From Bacilli bacterium (GTDB taxonomy: Bacteria; Bacillota_I; Bacilli_A; RF39; UBA660), in NCBI GenBank assembly GCA_028691955.1, contig JAQUYH010000003.1, forward strand, positions 1 through 64,000: a DNA stretch of 64,000 nucleotides. The letters run 5' to 3'. The notes below the pieces were generated by a model. It worked only from the letters and a program-made list of their open reading frames with translations. It had not been told where the DNA came from and searched no databases. Position numbers and translations under genes: made by a program. Of the stretch, positions 23,483 to 32,929 are shown in pieces; positions within the stretch are counted from its first letter, which is position 1; every line of letters starts with the position of its first letter.

Positions 23483-24202
23483 ATGAATGATGATTTAATA
23501 CTAAGAGCTGGCAAAGTAAAAAGGAAAAAGAAATTTGTTAGAACTATTAAAATTATACTTACTGTATTGTTATTACTACTACTTTTAATGTATATTGTCG
23601 TAGGAATTGTCTACAATGGCGGAAATTTTAGTATTACACTTGATAAAAATTTATATTTGAAAAACAATATTGTTATTTATGATGATTCCAATTATAAAGT
23701 TTTTAGAACTGAATTGTATGCTAAAACGTTGGATAAGCTTGATAATATTTCTTACAAATGGTTACCGAATGATCTAGATAGTAGTGATGGTGGATCACAT
23801 AACGGTGATAATTATGTGGCGTATACATTTTTTATTGAAAATATGGGAGATATGACTTCTGATTATTGGTCTCAAATTGTTATTGATGATTCAATAAAAA
23901 ATTTAGATGAGGCTATTAGAATTAGGGTTTATAAGAATGGTGAATATGTTACTTATGCTAAACTTGGTATAGATGGTAATCCAGAAAAGGATACAGTAGC
24001 TTTTTTAGATGGTGATGATGCAGTTGCAAGAGATCATGTTGAAAGTTTTATGCCAGGAGATATAAATAAGTATACAATTGTTATTTGGCTTGAGGGTACT
24101 GACCCTGAGTGTACTGATAATATTCTTGGTGGAGAAATTAAAATACATATGGAATTTAATTCAGAGTTTATTGATGAAGAAAGTAATAGTGAGGAGAATT
24201 AG
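23483..24202 (+). CDS. membrane-anchored surface protein, fibre-associated
   Basis: 239 residues. A 25-residue Lys/Arg-rich cytoplasmic start, one long hydrophobic helix (about 26-48), then an exported domain of about 190 residues. The late stretch YTIVIWLEGTDPE resembles the VYIYIEGQDVDN strand of paralogues A-C, suggesting a related beta-sandwich. It lacks the Ala-Trp-Phe processing context, so it may remain membrane-anchored and serve as a base for the neighbouring fibre proteins (inference). ATG at 23483 preferred over TTG at 23474 because GGGAG is 2 nt from the latter. Its stop lies 1 nt before paralogue C. Confidence 0.65.
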   Translation: MNDDLILRAGKVKRKKKFVRTIKIILTVLLLLLLLMYIVVGIVYNGGNFSITLDKNLYLKNNIVIYDDSNYKVFRTELYAKTLDKLDNISYKWLPNDLDSSDGGSHNGDNYVAYTFFIENMGDMTSDYWSQIVIDDSIKNLDEAIRIRVYKNGEYVTYAKLGIDGNPEKDTVAFLDGDDAVARDHVESFMPGDINKYTIVIWLEGTDPECTDNILGGEIKIHMEFNSEFIDEESNSEEN

Positions 24203-24203
24203 T

Positions 24204-25631
24204 ATGAAAAAAAGAAATCGTTCAAGAGTAAAAAAATTAAGAAATATGATATTGGTTTGTACGTTTATCGCACTTGTATTGTCTGTTTCAACATACGCAT
24301 GGTTTATAGGTATGAGAACAGTTAATGTATCAAGCTTTGATGTAGAGATTGCATCAACTGATAGTTTACTATTATCATTAGATGGTGACCATTGGGATAC
24401 AACTGTTGATATCTCATCAACTACTTATAATACTGCATCATATGTTGGAAATACTAACTGGTGGGCTGGAAATGGTTTAATACCGATGTCTACTGTGGGA
24501 GCGATTGATACAGATTATTCGAGACTTATTTTATATGAGAAAGCTAGTTTAACTACTACTGCTGGTGGATATAGATTAATGGCTAGTCGTGTTAATAATT
24601 ATGGTGCTGGCATTTCTGAGCAAAACGGATATGTTGCATTTGATTTGTTTGTTAGAAACTTTTCAGGTAATCAATATATTCAAGCTTTAAATGAACTTGA
24701 CGAAGAAGCTATATATTTAACTACTAATTCTGCTGTAACAGTAGCTGCTGATGGAGTAGCTAATACTGGTATTGAAAATTCAGTGAGAGTAGCTTTTGCT
24801 CAAATTGGACGTGTTAGTGGCTTTACTACAGATGTTCCTACAATTACTGGTATTACTTGTGCTACTGATGCTACAGTAACAGGTATTTGTAGAACAGCTC
24901 AAATTTGGGAACCAAATGATACTGACCATACAACTAATGCTATTAGTTGGTATGATACTTCTTGTGTTGCTAGAACTGGGGCAAATGTTACCTTAGATGC
25001 ATCTTATTCTGGAGATTGTGGTACAGTTGCTAATGGAACTGCATATCCTACATATGCTATCAGTACAGCTATTAGTTCTGCAGACAATGTAGATGTTTAT
25101 GATGGTCTTGAGTATAACACTTATACTTCATCTGCTAAATTATTTGCTTATCCATATTTTACGGATACTATGAAAGATTTAACAGGAACTGATCGTCCTA
25201 CATTTATAACTCTTGCTCCAAATAGTATAACTAAAGTTAGAGTATATATTTATATTGAAGGACAAGACGTAGATAATTATGATTATGCTTCAATTGGTAA
25301 AAAAATTGCTGTTAATTTTGGTCTAACTAAGGAAAGATTTATTGATACAGATATCAACTATACAGGACCTGATTTAGGGCCAATAGAGGATGTTACTAAA
25401 CCAGTCATAACATTACTTGGTGATGAAACCGTTAATGTAACGCTTGGAGAGGCTTATACTGATGCAGGAGCTACAGCATTAGATGATGTTGATGGAGATA
25501 TAACTAGTGATATAGTTGTTGTTAATCCAGTAAATGTTAATGAGGCTGGAACTTATACAGTTACTTATAATGTAACAGATTGGAACAATAATTCTGCTGT
25601 AGAGGTTACTAGAACAGTTATAGTTCAATAA
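24204..25631 (+). CDS. surface protein with SipW-type signal and C-terminal Ig-like domain, paralogue C
   Basis: 475 residues with the architecture of A and B: basic start, helix, YAWFIGMRTVNVSSFDVEIAS (Trp33), central domain with the same four Cys, DUF5011-like Ig domain starting KPVITLLGD. Cotranscribed with the membrane-anchored protein just upstream, stop and start being 1 nt apart. GAGGAG site upstream of 24204; the frame is open back to 24078 inside the upstream gene but that is a shadow. Confidence 0.77.
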   Translation: MKKRNRSRVKKLRNMILVCTFIALVLSVSTYAWFIGMRTVNVSSFDVEIASTDSLLLSLDGDHWDTTVDISSTTYNTASYVGNTNWWAGNGLIPMSTVGAIDTDYSRLILYEKASLTTTAGGYRLMASRVNNYGAGISEQNGYVAFDLFVRNFSGNQYIQALNELDEEAIYLTTNSAVTVAADGVANTGIENSVRVAFAQIGRVSGFTTDVPTITGITCATDATVTGICRTAQIWEPNDTDHTTNAISWYDTSCVARTGANVTLDASYSGDCGTVANGTAYPTYAISTAISSADNVDVYDGLEYNTYTSSAKLFAYPYFTDTMKDLTGTDRPTFITLAPNSITKVRVYIYIEGQDVDNYDYASIGKKIAVNFGLTKERFIDTDINYTGPDLGPIEDVTKPVITLLGDETVNVTLGEAYTDAGATALDDVDGDITSDIVVVNPVNVNEAGTYTVTYNVTDWNNNSAVEVTRTVIVQ

Positions 25632-25640
25632 TGTAATTAT

Positions 25641-25674
25641 AAAGAGTAATCGATAATGGTTACTCTTTGTTCTT
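25641..25674 (+). terminator. terminator after paralogue C
   Basis: Stem AAAGAGTAATC / GGTTACTCTTT (one T-G pair), loop GATAAT, short T-rich tail. Very like the hairpin at 21538. Confidence 0.65.
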
Positions 25675-25689
25675 ATAAGAAGGTGATTT

Positions 25690-26865
25690 ATGGAAAAAAA
25701 GAAGAAAGTAATTAAAAAAAATAGTAACAGCTTAAAGAAAAAAACAGCAGGCAAAAAAAAGACTGTAAAGAAGTCATCTGTTAAAAAGAAAATCCAAAAA
25801 CAAGTTATTCAATTTGTTAGAATCAAAACACCGGAAAATAAATTTAATTTTAAATTTCTTATTTTTCTTATGTTTTTAACTGGTGTCTTGCTTATCTTTT
25901 CTTCATATGCTTGGCTATCAGCTTCTTTAAATGTTAAAGTTAAATTTTTTGATTTAGTTGTTTCAAGTGATAGTGGTTTATTTATTTCTTTAGATGGTAT
26001 AACTTATTCTGATTCTGTGGAACTTAATGCTGATACAGTTGTAAGAGATTTAAAAGCTACTTATCCCAATAATACTAATCAATGGCCTTTAGGTGGCTTA
26101 TGGCCTGTTTCTAGTAATGGTTTATATAGCTCAAATTCAGAAAAGTTTTCTGTATTTATTGGTGAAGTTGTTAAAAAAAGAGGCAGTGTGATAACTTCAA
26201 AGAAATATTTAAATACAGCACTAGGTGATGAAAAGGTTTCTAGTACTACTAATAAGTATATGGCTTTTGATTTGTTCTTAAAGAATGTCAGTGGTTCACC
26301 TTATAGTGACAATTTATATATTGATGATGGAACTGGTGTTGATTTTGCGGAAGATGTTGATGAAGATATTAAAGAAGATTTAAGAGGAGTTCTTAATTCT
26401 ATAAGATTTGGTATTGTTAAAATTTCAAGTACTTCCTCTAAATCTGATATAAATACTATTCAAAACCTTTCATGTAACAACAATTGTCAAATGGTTATTT
26501 ATGAGCCAAATGATAAGGATCATTCAAATATATCAATAGCAAAGGCAAAGGAGCTTGATATTAACTTAGTTGATGGTGAATATTATCCTACTTATGGAGT
26601 TATTAAAGAGGGGACATATCTGGAGATGGCTAATGGTCAAGATGGTTCTGGAATAGCTCTTGATACGGAGCACTTCAGTTTACAAAATACTATAAAATAT
26701 GCTGATTTGGTTAATCCTATCTTTGATATTCCAAGTGGTGTGACAAAGTTTAGAGTTTATGTATGGTTAGAAGGACAGGATGTTGATAGTTTAGCAACAA
26801 CTTCTAAGGGTGCTTCTATTATATTAGCTCTTAACTTCTTAAAAGATTTAGCCGGTTATGAATAA
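25690..26865 (+). CDS. diverged surface paralogue D without Ig-like domain
   Basis: 391 residues. An unusually long Lys-rich cytoplasmic segment of about 50 residues precedes the helix and SYAWLSASLNVKVKFFDLVVSS (Trp75). The remainder aligns with the central domain of A-C through landmarks such as SLDGITYSDSV, YMAFDLFLKNVSG, IYEPNDKDH and VYVWLEGQDVDS, but only two of the four Cys remain (LSCNNNC) and there is no C-terminal Ig domain. Start has AAGGTGAT 5 nt upstream. The positive tail could contact the cytoplasmic parts of the machinery. Confidence 0.7.
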   Translation: MEKKKKVIKKNSNSLKKKTAGKKKTVKKSSVKKKIQKQVIQFVRIKTPENKFNFKFLIFLMFLTGVLLIFSSYAWLSASLNVKVKFFDLVVSSDSGLFISLDGITYSDSVELNADTVVRDLKATYPNNTNQWPLGGLWPVSSNGLYSSNSEKFSVFIGEVVKKRGSVITSKKYLNTALGDEKVSSTTNKYMAFDLFLKNVSGSPYSDNLYIDDGTGVDFAEDVDEDIKEDLRGVLNSIRFGIVKISSTSSKSDINTIQNLSCNNNCQMVIYEPNDKDHSNISIAKAKELDINLVDGEYYPTYGVIKEGTYLEMANGQDGSGIALDTEHFSLQNTIKYADLVNPIFDIPSGVTKFRVYVWLEGQDVDSLATTSKGASIILALNFLKDLAGYE

Positions 26866-26892
26866 AAATCCTATAAGGATTTTTTCTTTTTT
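26864..26892 (+). terminator. terminator after paralogue D
   Basis: Stem AAAATCCT / AGGATTTT, loop ATA, T-rich tail. Confidence 0.8.
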
Positions 26893-26903
26893 TAATCTAT
26901 TTA

Positions 26904-26912
26904 TGATATAAT
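26904..26912 (+). promoter_or_regulatory. extended -10 promoter of the giant surface protein operon
   Basis: TGaTATAAT, 27 nt before the start codon. Confidence 0.55.
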
Positions 26913-26939
26913 AGTTATGATAATAGGAGTAGTGATTCT

Positions 26940-29900
26940 ATGCAGAATATTAACTTAAAAGATAATAAAAAGATAGCATTAATTATTTTAGTTATAGTTT
27001 TTATTTTATTTAATATTGGGACAAATACTTTTGCAAGATTTAAAAATAGAACTTCTATTGTAAGTGTTGTAGAGTGGGATGGAACGGTCGCTACTTCTTA
27101 TAAAGATGGTGATGGTAGTGAAAATGATCCTTATGTTATATCGAATGGTTCTGAATTAGCTTATTTTAGCTTAAATTTAGAGACAAATAACTATAGTAAT
27201 ACGTACTTTGTATTAAGTAGTGATATTGCTTTAAATGAAGGAAGCTTTGTTTATAATGAAGGTTATTTAGAATATATATTAGATGGAACTACATATTATG
27301 TTGATTTATCAAGTAATAATTATTATTTGGAATCTGATTTTTCAGGAAATGTAATTGGCTCTTTAAACATTATTAATCCATTAGATAATTTTGATGGATA
27401 TTTTGATGGTAAATCTTTTTCTGTATATGGCTTTTATTTAAATAACTTAGAATATGCTGGATTATTTACTAATTTGATTGGAAGTGTTAGTAATTTATAT
27501 GTTGAGAATGCTTTTATAAATGGCGGTAGAGTTTCTGGTGGGGTTGTGTCTAATGCTACTGGTGCTTCTATTAGTAACGTTTTATTTAATGGATACGTAG
27601 TTGGTGAAAGCATTCTTAGTAATACTACTTTGAACTTTGATATATCAGTTAGTGATATTAATTTGTCTTCTACTTTGACAGAGACTGTTATTGATTTATC
27701 TAATAATGAGTCATTTTTGAATTCGGAAATTGTATCAACTTCTATATCTGGAGATTATATTATTAATAATTCCACAGAAGAAAATACAACTATTACAATT
27801 AATGGTGAGGCGGTAACAGGAGGAAGTTTTAATATTGATTTGGGTACTAGTATTTTAGATAATGTATCTTGTATAACTATGGGTGAAGAAGGTGCATCTA
27901 TTACATTTTCTAATGTTCAGTATAATGTTGTTTACAAATATTCAGTAGCTGGTGGGATTATTGGTTATAGCGAAGGTAGTATTTTAAATAATGTCGTTAA
28001 TAAAGGTAGTATATATGGATATTCAGTATCGGGTGGCGTTATTGGTGTCGCAACAGATTCTTTAGTTTTAAATCGTAGTTATAATATGGGAGAAGCTGAT
28101 AGTTATTATAGCTCAGGTGGAGTTATTGGTAATGTTGATAAGTTAAATAGTAGTGATTTTTATAATATTTATAATATAGGAAGCGGTTCTTTAGGTAGTA
28201 TTATTGCTAATATAAATGATTCTACCTTGGCAATTAATGATTCGTTTAATCCATTAAATACGTATTCAATTTATTCTATAAACAATTCTAATGTAAGTAT
28301 TAGTAACGTGTATATTTTAACTTCTTCATCTTTTGCTTATAGTGGTAGTGTTACAGGCACACCAATAGAAACAACAATAACCAATTTTTATGATGAAACG
28401 TATATGAATAACAATGTGAACTTTGATTCATTTATTAGTTTTGATGATTTAAGTACTAATAATTCTAATGTTTGGGTTTATGAAGCTGATAGTTTTCCAA
28501 TTCTTTATTTAGATGATATCAATAATCCGATAGCTAATTTGAATGCTAATGTTTATAGTTGGAATAATTTGAGCTTTGATTTAAATCCCATAAAATTAAA
28601 TACGAATATTACTTTTAATATTGAAGGGGTTAGTGAGTTAAAACCAATTAAAGAGTCATATTATTATATAAGTAATTATAGTACTCCTTTAACACAAGTA
28701 GAAATTGATAATATTTCTTGGACTAGTTATAGTGATATTGTTCAAATAACTAGTGAAGGAACGTATGTAATATATGTCAAAATAGTTGATTATGATGATG
28801 AAGTGACTTATATAAATTCAGATTTGTTAATACTAGATTTAACTGGTTCGGTTATTAATATTAGTCTTGATAATGAAGAATGGAATTCTAAAACAGAAGA
28901 TTTATCATATTATTATATTAATCAAAGTAAAGATATTACAGTTAGTGCGATAGATGATTTGTCAGGAGTAGATACTGTAGAGTATTATATTACTGATTCT
29001 ATACTAACTAGTGGAGAGTTAGATTTACTTGATACTGGGCTTTGGAATACTTATGATAATGGTATTTCAATAGATACTGAAGGAAAATATATAGTTTATG
29101 TAAAAGTGATTGATAATGTTGGCTATATAACATACGTTAATAGTGATTTTATAGTATATGATGGTTATTATGAAGATAGTATTATAGTTGGTAAAAATGA
29201 AGATAATTATAGTGGGCATTTACCTATAGTAACAGATAAGTCTAGCCTTACTTTTAATTTTTCTTATAGCGCAGAATCTTATGAAATGGTTAATCCAGTA
29301 CATAAAATTAAATCTAGTATGTTGTTACCTATAGGAACTAAGTTAACCTTAATTGATAATATTAATTCTAAAACTTATATTTATACAATTGGTACAAGTG
29401 AAGATATATATGGTTATGGTACTAGCTGCGCTGGATTAGATAATTGTAGTTTGGAAGCAACTTATTTATTATCTACATTTTATCAGGTAGGAACGAATAG
29501 TAGTGTTAAAAATTATGTTGATGATTCTTATTATTCTTTAGGATCTATTGTTGAAGACTTTACTATTAATGTTGATTTTTCAAATACTTCGATTGACTCA
29601 AATTTGGAAAATGAATATATTTATTTAAGCGTATCGGATGATGAAAGCTTAAATGATAGGAAAACATTATTAAGTAATATAAAATATTATAATGTTTATT
29701 ATTTGGTTAATGAGCTATCTACTAAAGCTACACTTAGTTTATCTAGCGAATATAGTGATACAATTTATTTGAATAATGAAGGCATTGAAAATATTGATAT
29801 AGAGAGTAGCTTGGATTATACTTTAATTGATTATAATGATATTGTTGATACAACATATGAAGATAAATATAATTGTTTGCTTATTAAATTAGTCGATTCA

Positions 29901-30587
29901 GAAGGAACTATAGTAACAAAGGACAATCTTCAAAATGTTAAATTTAAAGTGGGAGAAACTGAATATTATATAAGTGACGATGATATGTTTCATGTTGTTT
30001 TAGATGACTCATTTGAATTAGGGGATTATATTTTATCAATGATTAAATATAACGGTAATGGAACGCTAGAAAATGGTGACTATTATTTAAAAATACAAAA
30101 TTATGCTTCATATGATGGCATTTCTTATGATGATATTGGAAGTGATGTAGTTACTATACCAGTTATTGTATCCAATAATGAGTATTTAACTAATTATGCT
30201 TTTGATGTTATTATGTCTACAAATATTTTATATAAAGAAGATGTTAGTTCAACGATACATTTTGATGTTTTACAAAATGGGGATTTAGAAAGCCCCAGTA
30301 TTAAGGTTTCAATGTACAGGAAAACTAATTTAACTGCTTATAATCAAGATTATTCAGTTGTTAATTTACAAACTTATACTTCAAATGGATTAATTTATTA
30401 CATAGATAACGTTTATACTATATTTGCTTCGCCTATAAGTTATACTGGTTATAATGATTCATATAATTTATTAGATTTAGTAATGCTTAATGATTTATTA
30501 GATAATACAGGGTATAAATTTGTTTTTGACTTATATGATGGGGACGAGAAAGTTGGAACAATTAGTAAATATTTTATAGTTAGGTAG
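26940..30587 (+). CDS. giant surface protein with GLUG/beta-helix-like and Ig-like regions
   Basis: 1215 residues. Signal helix (about 11-30) followed by FARFKN, another aromatic context like the Ala-x-Phe of SipW substrates. The first third has GLUG or right-handed beta-helix character: AGLFTNLIGSVSNLYVENAFINGGRVSGGV, then repeated GGVIG and NNVVNKGSIYG elements (given here only as short motifs). Later come two copies of a ...YY(I).. ISVD..G.Y(I)VYVK(I/V)(I)D unit (about 590-640 and 690-740) typical of bacterial Ig-like folds. Tyr/Ser/Asn-rich. First of three genes with tight spacing. Probably an adhesin or fibre tip; ligand unknown. Confidence 0.7.
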   Translation: MQNINLKDNKKIALIILVIVFILFNIGTNTFARFKNRTSIVSVVEWDGTVATSYKDGDGSENDPYVISNGSELAYFSLNLETNNYSNTYFVLSSDIALNEGSFVYNEGYLEYILDGTTYYVDLSSNNYYLESDFSGNVIGSLNIINPLDNFDGYFDGKSFSVYGFYLNNLEYAGLFTNLIGSVSNLYVENAFINGGRVSGGVVSNATGASISNVLFNGYVVGESILSNTTLNFDISVSDINLSSTLTETVIDLSNNESFLNSEIVSTSISGDYIINNSTEENTTITINGEAVTGGSFNIDLGTSILDNVSCITMGEEGASITFSNVQYNVVYKYSVAGGIIGYSEGSILNNVVNKGSIYGYSVSGGVIGVATDSLVLNRSYNMGEADSYYSSGGVIGNVDKLNSSDFYNIYNIGSGSLGSIIANINDSTLAINDSFNPLNTYSIYSINNSNVSISNVYILTSSSFAYSGSVTGTPIETTITNFYDETYMNNNVNFDSFISFDDLSTNNSNVWVYEADSFPILYLDDINNPIANLNANVYSWNNLSFDLNPIKLNTNITFNIEGVSELKPIKESYYYISNYSTPLTQVEIDNISWTSYSDIVQITSEGTYVIYVKIVDYDDEVTYINSDLLILDLTGSVINISLDNEEWNSKTEDLSYYYINQSKDITVSAIDDLSGVDTVEYYITDSILTSGELDLLDTGLWNTYDNGISIDTEGKYIVYVKVIDNVGYITYVNSDFIVYDGYYEDSIIVGKNEDNYSGHLPIVTDKSSLTFNFSYSAESYEMVNPVHKIKSSMLLPIGTKLTLIDNINSKTYIYTIGTSEDIYGYGTSCAGLDNCSLEATYLLSTFYQVGTNSSVKNYVDDSYYSLGSIVEDFTINVDFSNTSIDSNLENEYIYLSVSDDESLNDRKTLLSNIKYYNVYYLVNELSTKATLSLSSEYSDTIYLNNEGIENIDIESSLDYTLIDYNDIVDTTYEDKYNCLLIKLVDSEGTIVTKDNLQNVKFKVGETEYYISDDDMFHVVLDDSFELGDYILSMIKYNGNGTLENGDYYLKIQNYASYDGISYDDIGSDVVTIPVIVSNNEYLTNYAFDVIMSTNILYKEDVSSTIHFDVLQNGDLESPSIKVSMYRKTNLTAYNQDYSVVNLQTYTSNGLIYYIDNVYTIFASPISYTGYNDSYNLLDLVMLNDLLDNTGYKFVFDLYDGDEKVGTISKYFIVR

Positions 30588-30594
30588 GTATGTT

Positions 30595-31134
30595 ATGAAA
30601 GGAAAAATTTTAATAATTATTGGGATTTCTATGACTTTATTATTTACCGTAGGAATTACTTATTCTTATTTTCAAAGCAATACTGGAATGTTTGCTAACG
30701 AAAATATTGCAAAGTTTATTTTTAATGCTGATAGTTTAGATGAGCTTTGTATTGATTTATCTGATTTAAAACCAGGCGATACTAAATCATATGATTTTTC
30801 TATTACAAATTCAATGGATACAAAAGTAAGTGATGTTAATGTTCAATATCAGTTAATTATAAAAACATATCATTTAATGCCTATAACTATTAAGCTTTAT
30901 AGTGTTGTAACAGAGGAAGAAACTTTGATTATGAATTGTGATGAAACTTATAGTAGAAATGAAAACAATGAGCTTTTATGTTCAACTGATAATTTTGATT
31001 TAACTTACAATAATTCTGCTTTAAATGATTATAGATTAGTTATAGAGTTTCCTTCTACTTATGATGATCCGGTGTATGCTAATTTAACTGATTTTATTGA
31101 TATCGAAGCTAATAGTTGGCAAAAAATAGAATAG
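30595..31134 (+). CDS. TasA/CalY-like fibre protein
   Basis: 179 residues, the size of CalY/camelysin-type proteins. Signal helix then ITYSYFQSNTGMF, matching the processing context of SipW-dependent precursors. The block DLSDLKPGDTKSYDFSITN (54-72) matches the N-terminal beta-strand pattern of TasA (a LKPGD followed by a strand and Asn), which is the most diagnostic piece. In Bacillus such proteins polymerise into biofilm fibres. Second gene of the giant-protein operon, 7 nt after it. Confidence 0.75.
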   Translation: MKGKILIIIGISMTLLFTVGITYSYFQSNTGMFANENIAKFIFNADSLDELCIDLSDLKPGDTKSYDFSITNSMDTKVSDVNVQYQLIIKTYHLMPITIKLYSVVTEEETLIMNCDETYSRNENNELLCSTDNFDLTYNNSALNDYRLVIEFPSTYDDPVYANLTDFIDIEANSWQKIE

Positions 31135-31145
31135 GAGTGATATAG

Positions 31146-32042
31146 TTGAAACTAAGTAAAACTAAAATAAATATATTAATATTATTAATTGTTTCTTTGT
31201 TATTTACGATGACATTTAGTTATGCTAAATACGCTTCTAATTTAGTAAAGGACTATTATTTGAAATCAAAGGGTTTTTATTTTTATAGTGATTATTTAGA
31301 TATTATTCCTGTTAATAATTCTAATAATGCATGGGATTATGAGGCAATAAGTTTTAATATTAGAAATAATTTAAATGATAGTGTAGCAAGTGATTATGAT
31401 ATAAGTTATACGGCGAGTTGTTCTATTGAAGGAGTTTCGGAAACAGACGTGGTTTGTAATATGTATAATTCATCAACAGACATATATAATGGAATTATAA
31501 GTAGTGTGAAAGCTTGTATTAATGAAACTTCTGATTTAGTTGATGTTTCTTCTTATACAGAAGAAGAGTGTAATAATGGCGGTTATCTTTATAAGAGTAT
31601 TAAGAATGAAGTCAATCTTTATTTTGATATAGATTTAGTTAATCAAAGTTATATCATTACTGATTTAATAGTTGATGTTGATGTAGTAAGTACTAGTCCT
31701 TATAGCAAAACAATAAGTGGGAAATTTTATATACATAAAGATAACGATCAATTAATAGTAGTTAATATGAATGATTATAGTAATTATGATAGGTTAAATT
31801 TATATAATTCATCAGATACTTCTAAATGTATTCAAGTTAGTTGGAATACTAGTAAGTTTTTAATAGATAATCCTTATTCTGATTTTCCAAATTATTTAAC
31901 TGATACAAATAACTATATTAATGAGTTTAAAATTATGTTGGAAGCAAATACTAGTATCAGTTATGTTTTTTATAAAAATAGTTTTTCTTCTACTTATACT
32001 ATAGATGATTTCAACATTTTAGAAGATTGTACTATTGAGTGA
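31146..32042 (+). CDS. SipW-type exported surface protein
   Basis: 298 residues. Signal helix followed by TFSYAKYASNLV, a SipW-like context with Tyr for the last aromatic. Exported part is Asn/Ser/Tyr/Asp-rich, with five or more Cys (for example ASCSIEG, VVCNMY, KACINE, EECNNGG), so disulfides are likely. The start is a TTG with AGGAG about 8 nt upstream. Third gene of the giant-protein operon, 11 nt after the TasA-like gene. No further domain recognised. Confidence 0.62.
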   Translation: MKLSKTKINILILLIVSLLFTMTFSYAKYASNLVKDYYLKSKGFYFYSDYLDIIPVNNSNNAWDYEAISFNIRNNLNDSVASDYDISYTASCSIEGVSETDVVCNMYNSSTDIYNGIISSVKACINETSDLVDVSSYTEEECNNGGYLYKSIKNEVNLYFDIDLVNQSYIITDLIVDVDVVSTSPYSKTISGKFYIHKDNDQLIVVNMNDYSNYDRLNLYNSSDTSKCIQVSWNTSKFLIDNPYSDFPNYLTDTNNYINEFKIMLEANTSISYVFYKNSFSSTYTIDDFNILEDCTIE

Positions 32043-32079
32043 TTTTATTGTAAAATATCTATAATTATTGTTATCTTTG

Positions 32080-32108
32080 TTGATATGATTTTCTAAATAT
32101 GTTATTAT
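32080..32108 (+). promoter_or_regulatory. surface-locus promoter P4
   Basis: TTGATA (32080-32085), about 16-17 nt, TATTAT (32103-32108). The block TCTAAATATGTT (32092-32103) matches P2. Confidence 0.5.
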
Positions 32109-32182
32109 AGTATTTAGTAAGATATTAATAATACAACAAAGTATTTAGAAAGGAATCTAATTTTATTAGATTAGGCAAGAAA

Positions 32183-32830
32183 ATGAAAAAGGTATTTAAA
32201 GTTATTAAAAAAATTATATTGGGAATTTTAGGAGTTATATTTTTTGGATTTGCTATTATAATGACTATTTTATTACTTGGCATGAATGATTATGGGGTTT
32301 CACAGTTTGGAAATACTTCTCTTGTAATTATTCCAAGCGATATATCATCTGATAATTATACTAAAGGAGATTTAGTTGTTGTTGAAAGTAAAAAAATTGG
32401 TCAATTAAATGTAGGAGACGAAATTTTTACTTATAAGTTAGATGGAAGCGGAGCTGTTTATATTCAATTAGGTGAAATTGGGGAAGTACATACGGATGAA
32501 GATGCTGTTACTTTTGTAAATGGAGACACATATTCTATGAAATTTGTGGCTGGTATTGCAACTGATAAATATAGTAATTTAGGAACTTATATGTCTATTA
32601 TTGAATCAAAATGGGGATTTTTGTTTATTGTATTAGTACCAAGTTTCTTAATGTTTGTTTGGGAATTCTATGCTTTAGTTATTGAAATTAAATATGGAAA
32701 AGAAGAAGATTATGTTGACGTTCCTGTCGAAGTTGTTAAAGAAAAAATAGCTGAGATTCCTGTAGAAAAGATGGAAGAAGCTTTAAAAGAGGAAGAAGAA
32801 AAGTCTTTGAAAGAAGAAGAAAAAGAGTAA
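32183..32830 (+). CDS. signal peptidase I-like protein, catalytic residues apparently lost
   Basis: 215 residues: N-terminal membrane helix (about 9-32), an outside domain with the signal peptidase (S26) strand pattern (KGDLVVVES, LNVGDEIFTYKL), a second helix (about 146-168) and a Glu/Lys-rich cytoplasmic tail. In active SipW-type enzymes the Ser is in (S)GSMEP and the general base in THxV. Here those places read QFGNTSLVII (41-50) and VYIQLGEI (92-99), without Ser-Met-x-Pro or His. Known precedent: inactive peptidase relatives acting as chaperones or scaffolds; that role is inference here. Confidence 0.65.
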   Translation: MKKVFKVIKKIILGILGVIFFGFAIIMTILLLGMNDYGVSQFGNTSLVIIPSDISSDNYTKGDLVVVESKKIGQLNVGDEIFTYKLDGSGAVYIQLGEIGEVHTDEDAVTFVNGDTYSMKFVAGIATDKYSNLGTYMSIIESKWGFLFIVLVPSFLMFVWEFYALVIEIKYGKEEDYVDVPVEVVKEKIAEIPVEKMEEALKEEEEKSLKEEEKE

Positions 32831-32855
32831 AGATATATTTTATATATCTTTTTTT
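32829..32855 (+). terminator. terminator after the inactive signal peptidase gene
   Basis: Stem AAAGATATA / TATATCTTT with AT-rich loop, then TTTTT. Confidence 0.6.
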
Positions 32856-32929
32856 AATTCTATTGTAAATGAATGTTGGTTGTGGTAAAATTTATATATA
32901 CTAGTGTCTTGTAAGTAAGGATGATATAT

